Positions 49,609 through 58,260 of a DNA stretch of 64,000 bases are shown here, piece by piece (position 1 is the first letter of the stretch; the number at the start of each line of letters is the position of its first letter). A model generated the notes under the pieces. That model was not told the DNA's origin, searched no databases, and saw only the letters and a program-made list of their open reading frames with translations. This DNA comes from Actinomyces sp. Marseille-P3109. Its GTDB lineage: Bacteria; Actinomycetota; Actinomycetes; Actinomycetales; Actinomycetaceae. The DNA lies in assembly GCF_900323545.1 (NCBI RefSeq), contig NZ_OOHN01000008.1, forward strand, positions 1,727,144-1,791,143, written 5' to 3'. The position numbers and the translations under genes are program-made.

Positions 49609-51305
49609 TGAAGGTCATGGCTCAGATCGCAATGGTGATGAACCTCGACAAGTGCATCGGCTGCCACACCTGTTCAGTGACCTGCAAGCAGGCCTGGACC
49701 AACCGCGAGGGCACCGAGTACATGTGGTTCAACAACGTCGAGACCCGTCCCGGTGTCGGCTACCCCAAGGGGTGGGAGGACCAGGACACCTGGCGCGGCG
49801 GCTGGGAGCGCACCGCCTCGGGGCGCCTGCGCCCCCGCTCCGGCGGACGCCTGCGCCGATTGGTCAACATCTTCGCCAACCCGGAGATGCCCACGGTCGA
49901 GGACTACTACGAGCCGTGGACCTACGAGTACGACAAGCTGCTCTCGGCCCCCAAGGACTCCCCGGCCCTGCCGGTGGCGCGCGCCAAGAGCCAGCTGACT
50001 GGCGAGTACATGTCCACGATCCAGTGGGGCCCCAACTGGGATGACGACCTGGGCGGCTCCATGGAGACCCTCCAGCAGGACCCGGTCATCGAGGCCATGA
50101 ACACCAAGGTGCGCACCGACATCGAGTCGGCCTTCATGTTCTACTTGCCGCGCATCTGCGAGCACTGCCTCAACCCGACCTGCGTGTCCGCCTGCCCGTC
50201 GGGCGCCATGTACAAGCGCACCGAGGACGGCATCGTCCTGGTGGACCAGGACGCCTGCCGCGGTTGGCGCATGTGCGTGTCGGCCTGCCCCTACAAGAAG
50301 GTCTACTTCAACCACACCACCGGCAAGGCCGAGAAGTGCACCCTGTGCTACCCGCGTCTGGAGATCGGTGAGCCCACCGTGTGCTCGGAGACCTGCGTGG
50401 GCCGTCTGCGCTACCTGGGCGTCCTCCTCTACGACGCCGATCGCGTTTCGCAGGCCGCCGCCGTCAAGGACCCGCAGGACCTCTACATGGCTCAGCGCGA
50501 GATCCTGCTCAACCCCCACGACCCCGAGGTCGTGGCGGGCGCGCGTGCCGAGGGCGTCCCGGACAACTGGATCGAGGCAGCTCAGGCCTCCCCCATCTGG
50601 GACCTCATCGACACCTACGAGGTGGCCCTGCCCCTGCACCCCGAGTACCGCACCATGCCGATGGTCTGGTACATCCCGCCGCTGTCGCCCATCGTCGACG
50701 AGGTGGCCGCCGCCGGGCTGGACGGGGAGGACCACAAGGTGCTGCTGACGGCCGTCTCCGAGATGCGCATCCCGCTGGAGTACCTGGCGGGCCTGTTCAC
50801 GGCCGGTGAGACCAACACGGTGGAGCTCGTGCTGCGGCGCCTGGCCGCGATGCGCTCCCACATGCGTGACGTGCGCCTGGGCCGCGAGCCCGACCCGGCC
50901 ATCGCCGCCGCCGTGGGCCTGGACGGGAAGAAGCTGGAGGCCATGTACCGCCTGCTGGCCATCGCCAAGTACGACGACCGCTACGTCATCCCCACCGCCA
51001 AGCCCGAGGTCCCTCGCGGCATGGAGTCCATGGGCAACGACGTCAAGACCCTTCTGGGCGAGGGCGCCCCCGCCGGCTGCCACCCCGACGTCGCCTCCTT
51101 CCACGGTCAGGGCGGTGCCGGCGGCGTCAACAACGGCCCGGTGAGCCTGCCGCTGCCGACCGTGCGCCGCGAACCGGTGCCGGCTGCCGGTCCGGGAATG
51201 TCCGAGGTCGGAGTGCCCCAGCCGGTGGGACAGGCTCAGGCGGCCGACGCTTCCTCACGGGCTACGTCGACCGGTCCTGCGGTCGTCGCCCCCAGGGACC
51301 TCTGA
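49608..51305 (+). CDS. narH: Respiratory nitrate reductase beta subunit
   Basis: Electron-transfer subunit with four Fe-S clusters between NarI and NarG. The 565-residue protein has four cysteine groups: CIGCHTCSVTCKQ near the start, CEHCLNPTCVSACPSG, CRGWRMCVSACPYKK (with Trp in the typical 3Fe-4S position) and CTLCYPRLEIGEPTVCSETC. The C-terminal ~60 residues are Pro/Ala/Gly-rich and longer than in E. coli NarH. The ATG overlaps the narG stop by one base. Confidence 0.97.
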   Translation: MKVMAQIAMVMNLDKCIGCHTCSVTCKQAWTNREGTEYMWFNNVETRPGVGYPKGWEDQDTWRGGWERTASGRLRPRSGGRLRRLVNIFANPEMPTVEDYYEPWTYEYDKLLSAPKDSPALPVARAKSQLTGEYMSTIQWGPNWDDDLGGSMETLQQDPVIEAMNTKVRTDIESAFMFYLPRICEHCLNPTCVSACPSGAMYKRTEDGIVLVDQDACRGWRMCVSACPYKKVYFNHTTGKAEKCTLCYPRLEIGEPTVCSETCVGRLRYLGVLLYDADRVSQAAAVKDPQDLYMAQREILLNPHDPEVVAGARAEGVPDNWIEAAQASPIWDLIDTYEVALPLHPEYRTMPMVWYIPPLSPIVDEVAAAGLDGEDHKVLLTAVSEMRIPLEYLAGLFTAGETNTVELVLRRLAAMRSHMRDVRLGREPDPAIAAAVGLDGKKLEAMYRLLAIAKYDDRYVIPTAKPEVPRGMESMGNDVKTLLGEGAPAGCHPDVASFHGQGGAGGVNNGPVSLPLPTVRREPVPAAGPGMSEVGVPQPVGQAQAADASSRATSTGPAVVAPRDL

Positions 51306-51306
51306 G

Positions 51307-52068
51307 ATGGTCTCCTTCGTCCGAGCCCCCCGAGTCCTGGATGCGCCCCCCGAGGTGCCCCTGGACTCCTCTCAGCGAGCCACCGTGCACATGGCGGCCT
51401 CGCTGCTGCTGGACTACCCGGCCGAGGGTGGCCTGGAGACGCGTCTGAACGCCGTCGAGGCCGAACTGGCCGCGTTGCCGCCGGAGGTGGCCGTGCTCCT
51501 GGAGGAGTTCATCTCTCAGGCTCGGCGCCGCGGCGAGCGGGCCATGGCCGAGCACTACGTGGAGGTCTTCGACCGGCGTCGGCGCTGCTGCCTGTACCTG
51601 ACGTACTACACGGTGGGAGACACCCGGCACCGGGGTGCCGCGCTGCTGGCCTTCAAGCAGGCGCTGGCGGCGGCCGGCTACGAGATGGCCGCCGACGAGC
51701 TGCCCGACTACCTGCCGGTGGTCCTCGAGCTGTCCGCGCGCAGCGGCGACGAGGTGGCCGGCGCGCTCCTGTCCTCCCACCGCGAGGGCATCGAGGTGCT
51801 GCGCAGTGCCCTGGCCGACGCCGGCTCCCCTTACGCGGGGCTGGTGGAGGCCGTCTCGATGACACTGCCGCGCATCGACGAGGCCACCGCCGAGCGCGTG
51901 CGCGCCCTCGTGGCCGCCGGTCCCCCCACGGAGACCGTCGGCGTCACCGACACCCTGCCCTTCCCCACCGTTCCCGTGCGCAACCCGAGCCTGTCCGGTT
52001 CGCCCACCCTGCCGGATCCTGTACCGGTCGCCAGCCCTTCCCCCTCACGAGCAGCCAGGAGAGCATGA
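51307..52068 (+). CDS. narJ: Nitrate reductase assembly chaperone NarJ
   Basis: System-specific chaperone needed to insert the molybdenum cofactor into NarG. The protein is 253 residues and all-helical in appearance, with the family stretch FDRRRRCCLYLTYYTVGDTRHRG. The last ~45 residues are Pro/Thr/Ser-rich and probably flexible. The ATG lies 1 base after the narH stop and the stop lies 1 base before narI. Confidence 0.94.
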   Translation: MVSFVRAPRVLDAPPEVPLDSSQRATVHMAASLLLDYPAEGGLETRLNAVEAELAALPPEVAVLLEEFISQARRRGERAMAEHYVEVFDRRRRCCLYLTYYTVGDTRHRGAALLAFKQALAAAGYEMAADELPDYLPVVLELSARSGDEVAGALLSSHREGIEVLRSALADAGSPYAGLVEAVSMTLPRIDEATAERVRALVAAGPPTETVGVTDTLPFPTVPVRNPSLSGSPTLPDPVPVASPSPSRAARRA

Positions 52069-52069
52069 C

Positions 52070-52858
52070 ATGAGCCCGATTCAGCAGAACCTCCTGTGGG
52101 TGGCCCTGCCCTACGCCAGCCTCGTGCTGCTGGTGGCAGGCATGATCTGGCGGTGGCGCAACGACCAGTTCGGATGGACCTCCCGGTCCTCCCAGTGGAA
52201 CGAGTCGCGCATCCTGCGCCTGGCCTCGCCCCTGTTCCACCTGGGCTTCCTCATGGTCCTGGGTGGGCACGTCGTCGGGCTCCTGGTGCCCAAGGACATC
52301 ACCGAGATGCTGGGCGTCTCCCAGCACATGTACCACCTTGGCGCCACCTACCTGGGCACAGCGGCGGCCATCATGACGATCCTGGGCCTGGCCGGGCTCA
52401 TCTACCGGCGCGTCGTCATCAAGAGCGTCCGCCTGGCCACCACCCGCAACGACCTGGTCATGTACTGCTTCCTCATCGTGCCGGTCCTGCTGGGGGCGGC
52501 CGCCACGGTCCTCAACCAGCTCACCGACGAGCACGGCTACGACTACCGCGAGACCATCAGCCCCTGGCTGCGGTCAGTACTGGTTCTCCAGCCGCGCCCC
52601 GAGCTCATGAGCGACGTGCCGGTCTCCTTCAAGCTCCACGTCATCGCGGGCTTCCTGCTCCTGGCGATCTGGCCCTTCACCCGCCTGGTCCACGCGGTCT
52701 CCGCACCCGTGGGCTACGTGACCCGCCCCTACGTGGTCTATCGTTCACGTGAAGGGGCTACTTCCACCGCACGGCCCTCGCGCGGTTGGACCCCGGTGCG
52801 CACTCAGGGCACCGGAAACCAGGGAGTCAATGACGTCACCCCGTCACAAGGCGCCTGA
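52070..52858 (+). CDS. narI: Respiratory nitrate reductase gamma subunit
   Basis: Membrane diheme cytochrome b that takes electrons from menaquinol and passes them to NarH. The protein is 262 residues with five hydrophobic segments. His residues suited to heme binding lie in PLFHLGFLMVLGGHVVG and in the C-terminal half (KLHVIAGF, FTRLVHAVS). The C-terminal ~40 residues are hydrophilic. The gene is tightly packed behind narJ. Confidence 0.95.
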   Translation: MSPIQQNLLWVALPYASLVLLVAGMIWRWRNDQFGWTSRSSQWNESRILRLASPLFHLGFLMVLGGHVVGLLVPKDITEMLGVSQHMYHLGATYLGTAAAIMTILGLAGLIYRRVVIKSVRLATTRNDLVMYCFLIVPVLLGAAATVLNQLTDEHGYDYRETISPWLRSVLVLQPRPELMSDVPVSFKLHVIAGFLLLAIWPFTRLVHAVSAPVGYVTRPYVVYRSREGATSTARPSRGWTPVRTQGTGNQGVNDVTPSQGA

Positions 52859-52886
52859 TCTCGGCTACCTCATGAAAGGACACCAC

Positions 52887-53837
52887 ATGAGTATCACTCG
52901 CCGTGCGGCGATCACCGCGATCAGCATGCTTTCCGTCCTCTCACTGGCCGCCTGCGGCGGCTCCGCCAGCAACAGCTCCACCGGCGCCGCTTCGGGCGCC
53001 GCCTCATCAAGTGCCTCCGCCGGCGCCGAGAAGGCCACCGGCAAGGTCACCGTCCTGGCCGCCGCCTCCCTCCAGGGCGCCTTCGAGGAGATCGAGAAGA
53101 CCGTCGAGAAGGACAACCCCGGCCTGGATATCTCCTTCGACTTCCAGGGCTCGCAGGACCTGGTGGCCTCACTCGCGAACGGCAACAGCGCCGACGTCCT
53201 GGCCACCGCCAACAACTCCACGATGAAGGAGGCCTCGGACCAGAAACTGGTCGGCACCCAGACCGAGTTCGCCACCAACGTCCTGACCCTCATCGTCCCC
53301 AAGGGCAACCCCAAGAAGATCACCGGGCTGGACTCCTCGCTGGATGGCGCCAACCTGGTCACCTGCGCCGCTGAGGTGCCCTGCGGTGAGGCCACCAAGA
53401 AGCTCACCAACGCCTTGGGCGTCACCCTGAACCCGGTCTCCGAGGAGCAGAAGGTGACCGACGTGCGCGGCAAGGTCGAGTCCGGTGAGGCCGATGCCGG
53501 CATCGTCTACACCACCGACGCAGCCGCGGCCAAGGACAAGGTGGACAAGATCGACATCCCCGACGGCGGCGTCGTCAACCACTACCCGATCGCACAGACC
53601 GCCAACCCCGAGAACGCCGCGGGCGCCAAGGTCTTCATCGACGCCGTTACCGGCAAGACCGGCCAGGAGGTTCTCGCCAGGTACGGCTTCGGGGCGCCCG
53701 GTAGCGCCACAGCCGGCGCGAGCGCCGGGGCCAGCTCCAGTGCAGGAGCCAGCACTGCCCCGTCCCAGGCCGCGACCTCCGGCGAGTCGGCCTCCCCGCA
53801 GGCGCCCAAGCCCACAGCCGAGACGACTGCTCCGTGA
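52887..53837 (+). CDS. modA: Molybdate ABC transporter substrate-binding lipoprotein
   Basis: Captures molybdate outside the membrane. From the ATG at 52887 (AAAGGA upstream) it has 316 residues. A lipoprotein signal peptide ends LSLAAC, and a Ser/Ala linker follows. The binding domain (about 45-265) starts VTVLAAASLQGAFEEIEK and includes FQGSQDLVASLANGNSADVLATA. The last ~50 residues are an Ala/Ser/Pro-rich tail not typical of ModA. It is 28 bases after narI and probably co-transcribed. Confidence 0.94.
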   Translation: MSITRRAAITAISMLSVLSLAACGGSASNSSTGAASGAASSSASAGAEKATGKVTVLAAASLQGAFEEIEKTVEKDNPGLDISFDFQGSQDLVASLANGNSADVLATANNSTMKEASDQKLVGTQTEFATNVLTLIVPKGNPKKITGLDSSLDGANLVTCAAEVPCGEATKKLTNALGVTLNPVSEEQKVTDVRGKVESGEADAGIVYTTDAAAAKDKVDKIDIPDGGVVNHYPIAQTANPENAAGAKVFIDAVTGKTGQEVLARYGFGAPGSATAGASAGASSSAGASTAPSQAATSGESASPQAPKPTAETTAP

Positions 53838-53880
53838 CAGCGCAGGTACCTGAGTCGGTTGATCCGGTGAACAGGGACCT

Positions 53881-56025
53881 GTGAACAGGATGTCCTCCAC
53901 TGCACAGTCCGCACAGCAGCCGACACGACGGCCCGCCCGCGCCCTAGCCTGGCGCGGGCGGGCCTCTCGTTCTCCCTTGCCAGTGCTCGTCACCGTGCTG
54001 GCGATCCTGGGCGGCTGCGCAATCGTCCTGCCCCTGGTGGGCATGGGGACACGCGTCTCCTGGCGGCAGCTGCCCCAGCTGCTGGCGACGCCGTCGGCCC
54101 AGGCCGCCCTGTGGCTGTCGATCCGCACCTGCCTGATCTCCACGGCGATCTGCGTGACGCTGGGCGTGCCGCTGGCGCTCCTGCTGTCCCGCAGCTGGCC
54201 GGGCGTGCGGCTGGCGCGCGTCCTCGCGGTCCTGCCGATGACGATGCCACCGGTGGTGGCCGGTATCGCGCTGCTGTCGACCCTGGGCAACAAGGGGATC
54301 CTGGGGGCTCAGCTGCGTGAGTGGGGCTTGCCCATCGCGTTCTCGACGACCGCGGTGGTCATCGCTCAGGTCTTCGTCTCCATGCCCTACCTGGTGGTGA
54401 CCCTGGAGGCGGCGTTGCGCAGCCGCGACGAGCGGGCCGAGACGACCGCCCGGAGTCTGGGAGCGGGGCCGTGGCGGGTCCTGGGGCAGATCACGCTGCC
54501 GCTGGCGGCGCCGGCCCTGGCGCGCGGTACCGCCCTGGCCCTGGGCCGGAGCCTGGGCGAGTTCGGGGCGACCATCGCCTTCGCCGGCTCCAAGGAGGGG
54601 GTCACCCGCACGATGCCGTTGGCCATCTACCTGGAGCGGGAGAAGGACACGGCGACGTCGTTGGCCCTGGCGGCCGTGCTCATCGGGCTGTCCTTCCTCA
54701 TTGTCGGGGCCACGACTGTGGACTGGTCCCGTCTGGCCGCCTCGGTTCGCCCCGCCCCCGAGGGCGGGGCCGATGAGGTTCCTTCCCTGTCCACGCCCGC
54801 CGCTGAATCCTCCCCCTCACCTGAGCCCGACGGCGCCATCGCGGCCCCCACCGGCACCCGCCCCGCCGCGCCGGCCGGGGACTCCAAGCGCGGCCAGGAC
54901 CTGCAGGTCGCCTTCGACCTGAGGGCGCGCGACGTCGTCGTCGACCTGGAGGTGGAGGCCGGGCGCACGGTGGCGCTCATTGGCCCCAACGGCTCGGGCA
55001 AGTCGACAGTCTGCTCCGTGGTTGCCGGGCTGCTGGACGCCGAGGACGGCCGGGTGGTGCTCGGTGGGCGGGTCCTGGACGGTGCCGGGGAGTTCGTGCG
55101 CGCCGGGCGCCGTCAGGTGGCGCTGCTCAGCCAGGACCCGGGGGTCTTCACTCATATGTCGGTGCTGGGCAATGTGGTCTTCGCCCTGCGCTGTCAGGGT
55201 GTGAGCCGGGGCGAGGCGGTGACGCGGGCACGCGCCGAGCTGGCGGCCGTCGGGGCCGAGCACCTGGCCTCCTGCTCGGGGGGCGCGCTCTCGGGCGGGC
55301 AGGCGGCCCGCGTGGCTCTGGCTCGGGCACTGGCCACGGGGCCTCGTCTGCTGGTCCTCGATGAGCCGATGTCGGCCCTGGACGTGACGGCACGCCAGGA
55401 GATGCGCCGTCTGGTGTCGCGCCGGTGCACCGAGGAGGGGCTGACGCTGCTGCTGGTGACCCATGACGTCCTGGACCTGACAGCACTGGCCGAGGACGTC
55501 GTCGTCCTGGACCGCGGCCGAGTGGTGGAGCAGGGGCCGACAGCGCGGGTCCTGTCCGCCCCGCGGTCGGACTTCGTCGCCCGTCTGACGGGGACGTCCG
55601 TGCTCACGGGCGTCGTCGACGGGGAGTCCGAGGCTCCGGGGCTGCGGCTGCCGTCGGGGCGGGTCGTTCACGGCCGTCCCCAGGAGAATGCTGCCGAAGG
55701 AGGCGTCGGTGAACAGGGTGATCGGGACGACCGCAACGAGGGTCTGCGCCCCGGAGCCCCCGGTGTCGCGCTGGTGCCGCCCGACGCCGTCGCCCTCTAC
55801 CGCCGGGCCCCGCACGGCAGCCCCCGCAACGTCCTGACCGGTCGGGTGACAGGGCTGGAGCGCTCGGGTGCACTGGTGAGCGTACGCCTGGAGCTGGAGG
55901 AGGGGCAGCACCTGTCGGCGGCGGTCACTGCGGGGGCAGTGGCCGAGCTCGGCATCACCGAGGGCCAGAAGATCCTCTGTGCCATCAAGGCGGTGCAGGT
56001 GCGTATCGTGGCCCGCCGGGGTTGA
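53881..56025 (+). CDS. modBC: Fused molybdate ABC transporter permease and ATPase (ModB-ModC)
   Basis: A single 714-residue protein. The N-terminal half (about 35-280) is a ModB permease with about five to six membrane segments and an EAA-type loop (GRSLGEFGATIAFAG). A Pro/Ser/Ala-rich linker (about 285-340) leads to a ModC ATPase: Walker A GPNGSGKST, signature LSGGQAARVALARAL, Walker B LLVLDEP and an H-loop His. A C-terminal TOBE-like molybdate-binding domain (NVLTGRVTGLERSGALVSVR) ends the chain. The GTG at 53881 or ATG at 53890 may be the start. Each permease is thereby tied to its own ATPase. Confidence 0.93.
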   Translation: MNRMSSTAQSAQQPTRRPARALAWRGRASRSPLPVLVTVLAILGGCAIVLPLVGMGTRVSWRQLPQLLATPSAQAALWLSIRTCLISTAICVTLGVPLALLLSRSWPGVRLARVLAVLPMTMPPVVAGIALLSTLGNKGILGAQLREWGLPIAFSTTAVVIAQVFVSMPYLVVTLEAALRSRDERAETTARSLGAGPWRVLGQITLPLAAPALARGTALALGRSLGEFGATIAFAGSKEGVTRTMPLAIYLEREKDTATSLALAAVLIGLSFLIVGATTVDWSRLAASVRPAPEGGADEVPSLSTPAAESSPSPEPDGAIAAPTGTRPAAPAGDSKRGQDLQVAFDLRARDVVVDLEVEAGRTVALIGPNGSGKSTVCSVVAGLLDAEDGRVVLGGRVLDGAGEFVRAGRRQVALLSQDPGVFTHMSVLGNVVFALRCQGVSRGEAVTRARAELAAVGAEHLASCSGGALSGGQAARVALARALATGPRLLVLDEPMSALDVTARQEMRRLVSRRCTEEGLTLLLVTHDVLDLTALAEDVVVLDRGRVVEQGPTARVLSAPRSDFVARLTGTSVLTGVVDGESEAPGLRLPSGRVVHGRPQENAAEGGVGEQGDRDDRNEGLRPGAPGVALVPPDAVALYRRAPHGSPRNVLTGRVTGLERSGALVSVRLELEEGQHLSAAVTAGAVAELGITEGQKILCAIKAVQVRIVARRG

Positions 56026-56081
56026 GAACTGCCGTGCCGAGGCGTTGAGAGAAGAGTCGGACGAGGATGAGGGAGGACGTC

Positions 56082-57443
56082 ATGAGCACCGTCGACCGAA
56101 GCGATCGCAATAGCGTCTGCGGATCGGTGGTCGCCGAGGAGCGTCTGCGGCCGCTGAGCCGCGATGAGCTGGAGCGGTACCACCGCAACGCGCTCGTACC
56201 GCAGGTGGAGGTCGTGGGGCAGCAGCGCATTCGCGCGTCACGGGTCCTGCTCGTTGGCGCCGGTGGGCTCGGGGCGCCGGCGGCCCTGTACCTGGCGGCC
56301 GCCGGCGTGGGCACGATCGGCCTCATCGATGACGACGACGTCGACGTCACCAATCTCCAGCGCCAGGTCATCCATGTCACGGCCGCTGTGGGGCGTCCCA
56401 AGGTGGACTCGGCGGCCGAGGCGATCAGGGCTCTCAACCCCGACGTCGAGGTCGTCACGCACCGAACTCGGTTGAGCGCTGAGAACGCCCTGGAGCTGCT
56501 GGGCGGCTGGGATGTGGTCATCGACGGGACGGACAACTTCCCCACGCGGTATCTCGTCAATGACGCCACCGTCATGCTGGGGCTGCCGCTGGTGCATGGG
56601 GCGGTGCTGGGGTTCAACGGGCAGGTGGGGGTCTTCGACGCGCGCCGGGGTCCGTGCTACCGGTGCCTGCACCCGACGCCGCCACCCGCGGGCTCGGTGC
56701 CCTCCTGCGCGGAGGCGGGGGTGCTGGGGGTTCTGCCGGGGATCATTGGGACGATGCAGGCCGCCGAGGCGCTCAAGCTCATCATTGGCGGAGGCGAGCC
56801 GCTGCTGGGAAGGCTGGCGCTGCTGGATGCCTGGGGGATGCACCTGCGGGAGGTTCCGGTGGCGAAGAACCCGGCCTGCCCGGTGTGCGGGGAGAGACCG
56901 AGCATCACAACGCTGACGGCGGAGGCTGATTCCTGCGCGCTCCCCCAGGATCCTGATGCCGATGCGCAGCCGCATGCACGAGCCACCAGGGACGGCTCCC
57001 ACCGGCAAGCCGAGCGTTCCGAGTCGGGCTCCGGTGCATGCCCCTGGACTCAGGGGGCTGGAGAGGCCCAGACATCAGGATCGGCGGAGGGCATCATCTC
57101 TGTTGCCGAGCTGCAGGGGCTCCTGGACTCCGCCGAGCCACCGGCGCTGCTGGACGTGCGCGAGGACGTCGAGGTGGCGCTCGAGCCACTGGAGGGCGCC
57201 CAGCACATTCCACTGCGCGAGGTGGTAAAGCGTATGGGTGAGCTGGACGCGAGCCGCGTCACCGTCGTTGTGTGTGCTGCTGGGGTGCGTTCGGTTCGGG
57301 CGATCGAGGCGCTGAGGGCGGCTGGATACCCGGGGCAACTCCTCAACCTCGACGGCGGGATGAAGGCTTGGGAAGCCAGCCGACGGGGGCCGTGGCGCGG
57401 GGCATCGCGACTGAGACGCGGGGATGGTGTTTCGGGTAAGTGA
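56082..57443 (+). CDS. moeB: MoeB/ThiF-type adenylyltransferase fused to a rhodanese domain
   Basis: Adenylates the C-terminal Gly of MoaD (and possibly ThiS-like carriers) and supplies sulfur. The ATG at 56082 has GGGAGG 5 bases upstream and gives 453 residues. The E1-like domain has GAGGLGAPAALYLAAAG, DDDDVDVTNLQRQ, a TDNFPTRYLVND motif and zinc cysteines CYRC and CPVC. A hydrophilic linker of about 50 residues precedes the rhodanese domain, whose active-site loop is VVVCAAGVRSV. This E1-rhodanese layout is the MoeZ type common in Actinobacteria. Confidence 0.93.
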   Translation: MSTVDRSDRNSVCGSVVAEERLRPLSRDELERYHRNALVPQVEVVGQQRIRASRVLLVGAGGLGAPAALYLAAAGVGTIGLIDDDDVDVTNLQRQVIHVTAAVGRPKVDSAAEAIRALNPDVEVVTHRTRLSAENALELLGGWDVVIDGTDNFPTRYLVNDATVMLGLPLVHGAVLGFNGQVGVFDARRGPCYRCLHPTPPPAGSVPSCAEAGVLGVLPGIIGTMQAAEALKLIIGGGEPLLGRLALLDAWGMHLREVPVAKNPACPVCGERPSITTLTAEADSCALPQDPDADAQPHARATRDGSHRQAERSESGSGACPWTQGAGEAQTSGSAEGIISVAELQGLLDSAEPPALLDVREDVEVALEPLEGAQHIPLREVVKRMGELDASRVTVVVCAAGVRSVRAIEALRAAGYPGQLLNLDGGMKAWEASRRGPWRGASRLRRGDGVSGK

Positions 57444-57489
57444 GGTCTGCTCGATTCCCGGCGGGTGGGCTGGCTTGGATTGAGGTGAG

Positions 57490-58014
57490 GTGGACGGTCT
57501 AGGACGAGAGTGGAGGAGGGCCGGCTCGGGATATGGCGGGGAGTTGGGGGTAGTGGTGTTGGGCTTCTTCGGCGTCGTCGGCCTGGCGAACCGGCACGTG
57601 GCCGCCCTCTCCGGTGGCCAGCGCCAGCGGGTGTGGGTGGCCATGGCCCTGGCCCAGCGCACTGACATCCTGCTGCTCGACGAGCCGACCACCTACCTGG
57701 ACCTGGCCCACCAGGTGGACCTCCTCGAGCTGTGCCGCGAGCTCAACACCGAGCTGGGGACCACGATCGTGGCGGTCCTCCACGACCTCAACCAGGCCTG
57801 CCGCTACGGCGACGAGGTCATCGCGATGCGCATGGGCTCCATCGTGGCCCACGGGCGGCCCGAGGAGGTTGTCACCGCCGAGATGGTTGAGGAGGTCTTC
57901 GGACTGGCCGTGCGAGTCATCAGCGACCCGCTCACCGGCACCCCGCTCGTCCTGCCGCTTCCGCGCGTGGCCGGTGCGACGACGTCGAAGGACGGGGGCG
58001 CGCAGGCGCAGTAG
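57490..58014 (+). pseudogene. 5' -truncated iron/siderophore ABC transporter ATPase fragment
   Basis: Similarity to FecE/FepC-type ATPases begins abruptly near 57574. The signature LSGGQRQRVWVAMALAQRTD, Walker B (ILLLDEPTTYLDLAHQ), the H-loop HDLNQACRYGD and the C-terminus are intact. The Walker A half (about 130 residues) is absent, and the upstream ~85 bases read as unrelated Gly-rich sequence. It cannot bind ATP normally and no partner permease is nearby, so it is a deletion remnant. Confidence 0.8.
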
Positions 58015-58207
58015 CGCCTTCCCGGGCAGATATGGGCTTCGGCTGAGCGCGATCATCCACGATCCCCCGTGATCGTCACTGCCGCTCACCGGCGCCGGTC
58101 TTCGCCCGCGCTCGAGCCGATTACGCCGAGCCCTCAAGCTGAGACCGATGCTCCACGGTCCCGCTGGGTGGCCCTGACAGAACCTGCCAGGCGGTGGACC
58201 CGCATCG

Positions 58208-58250
58208 AGACGCGCGTCTAGTCTTCACATATCAACCCGCACTGATGTGA
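58208..58250. promoter_or_regulatory. Palindromes upstream of the alcohol dehydrogenase gene
   Basis: AGACGCGCGTCT (58208-58219) is a perfect 12-base palindrome. TCACAT/ATGTGA (58225-58230, 58245-58250) is an inverted repeat with a 14-base spacer. Both sit within 55 bases of the GTG start at 58261 and could be operators. The rest of 58015-58207 shows nothing I can support. Confidence 0.4.
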
Positions 58251-58260
58251 GGACGTACCT

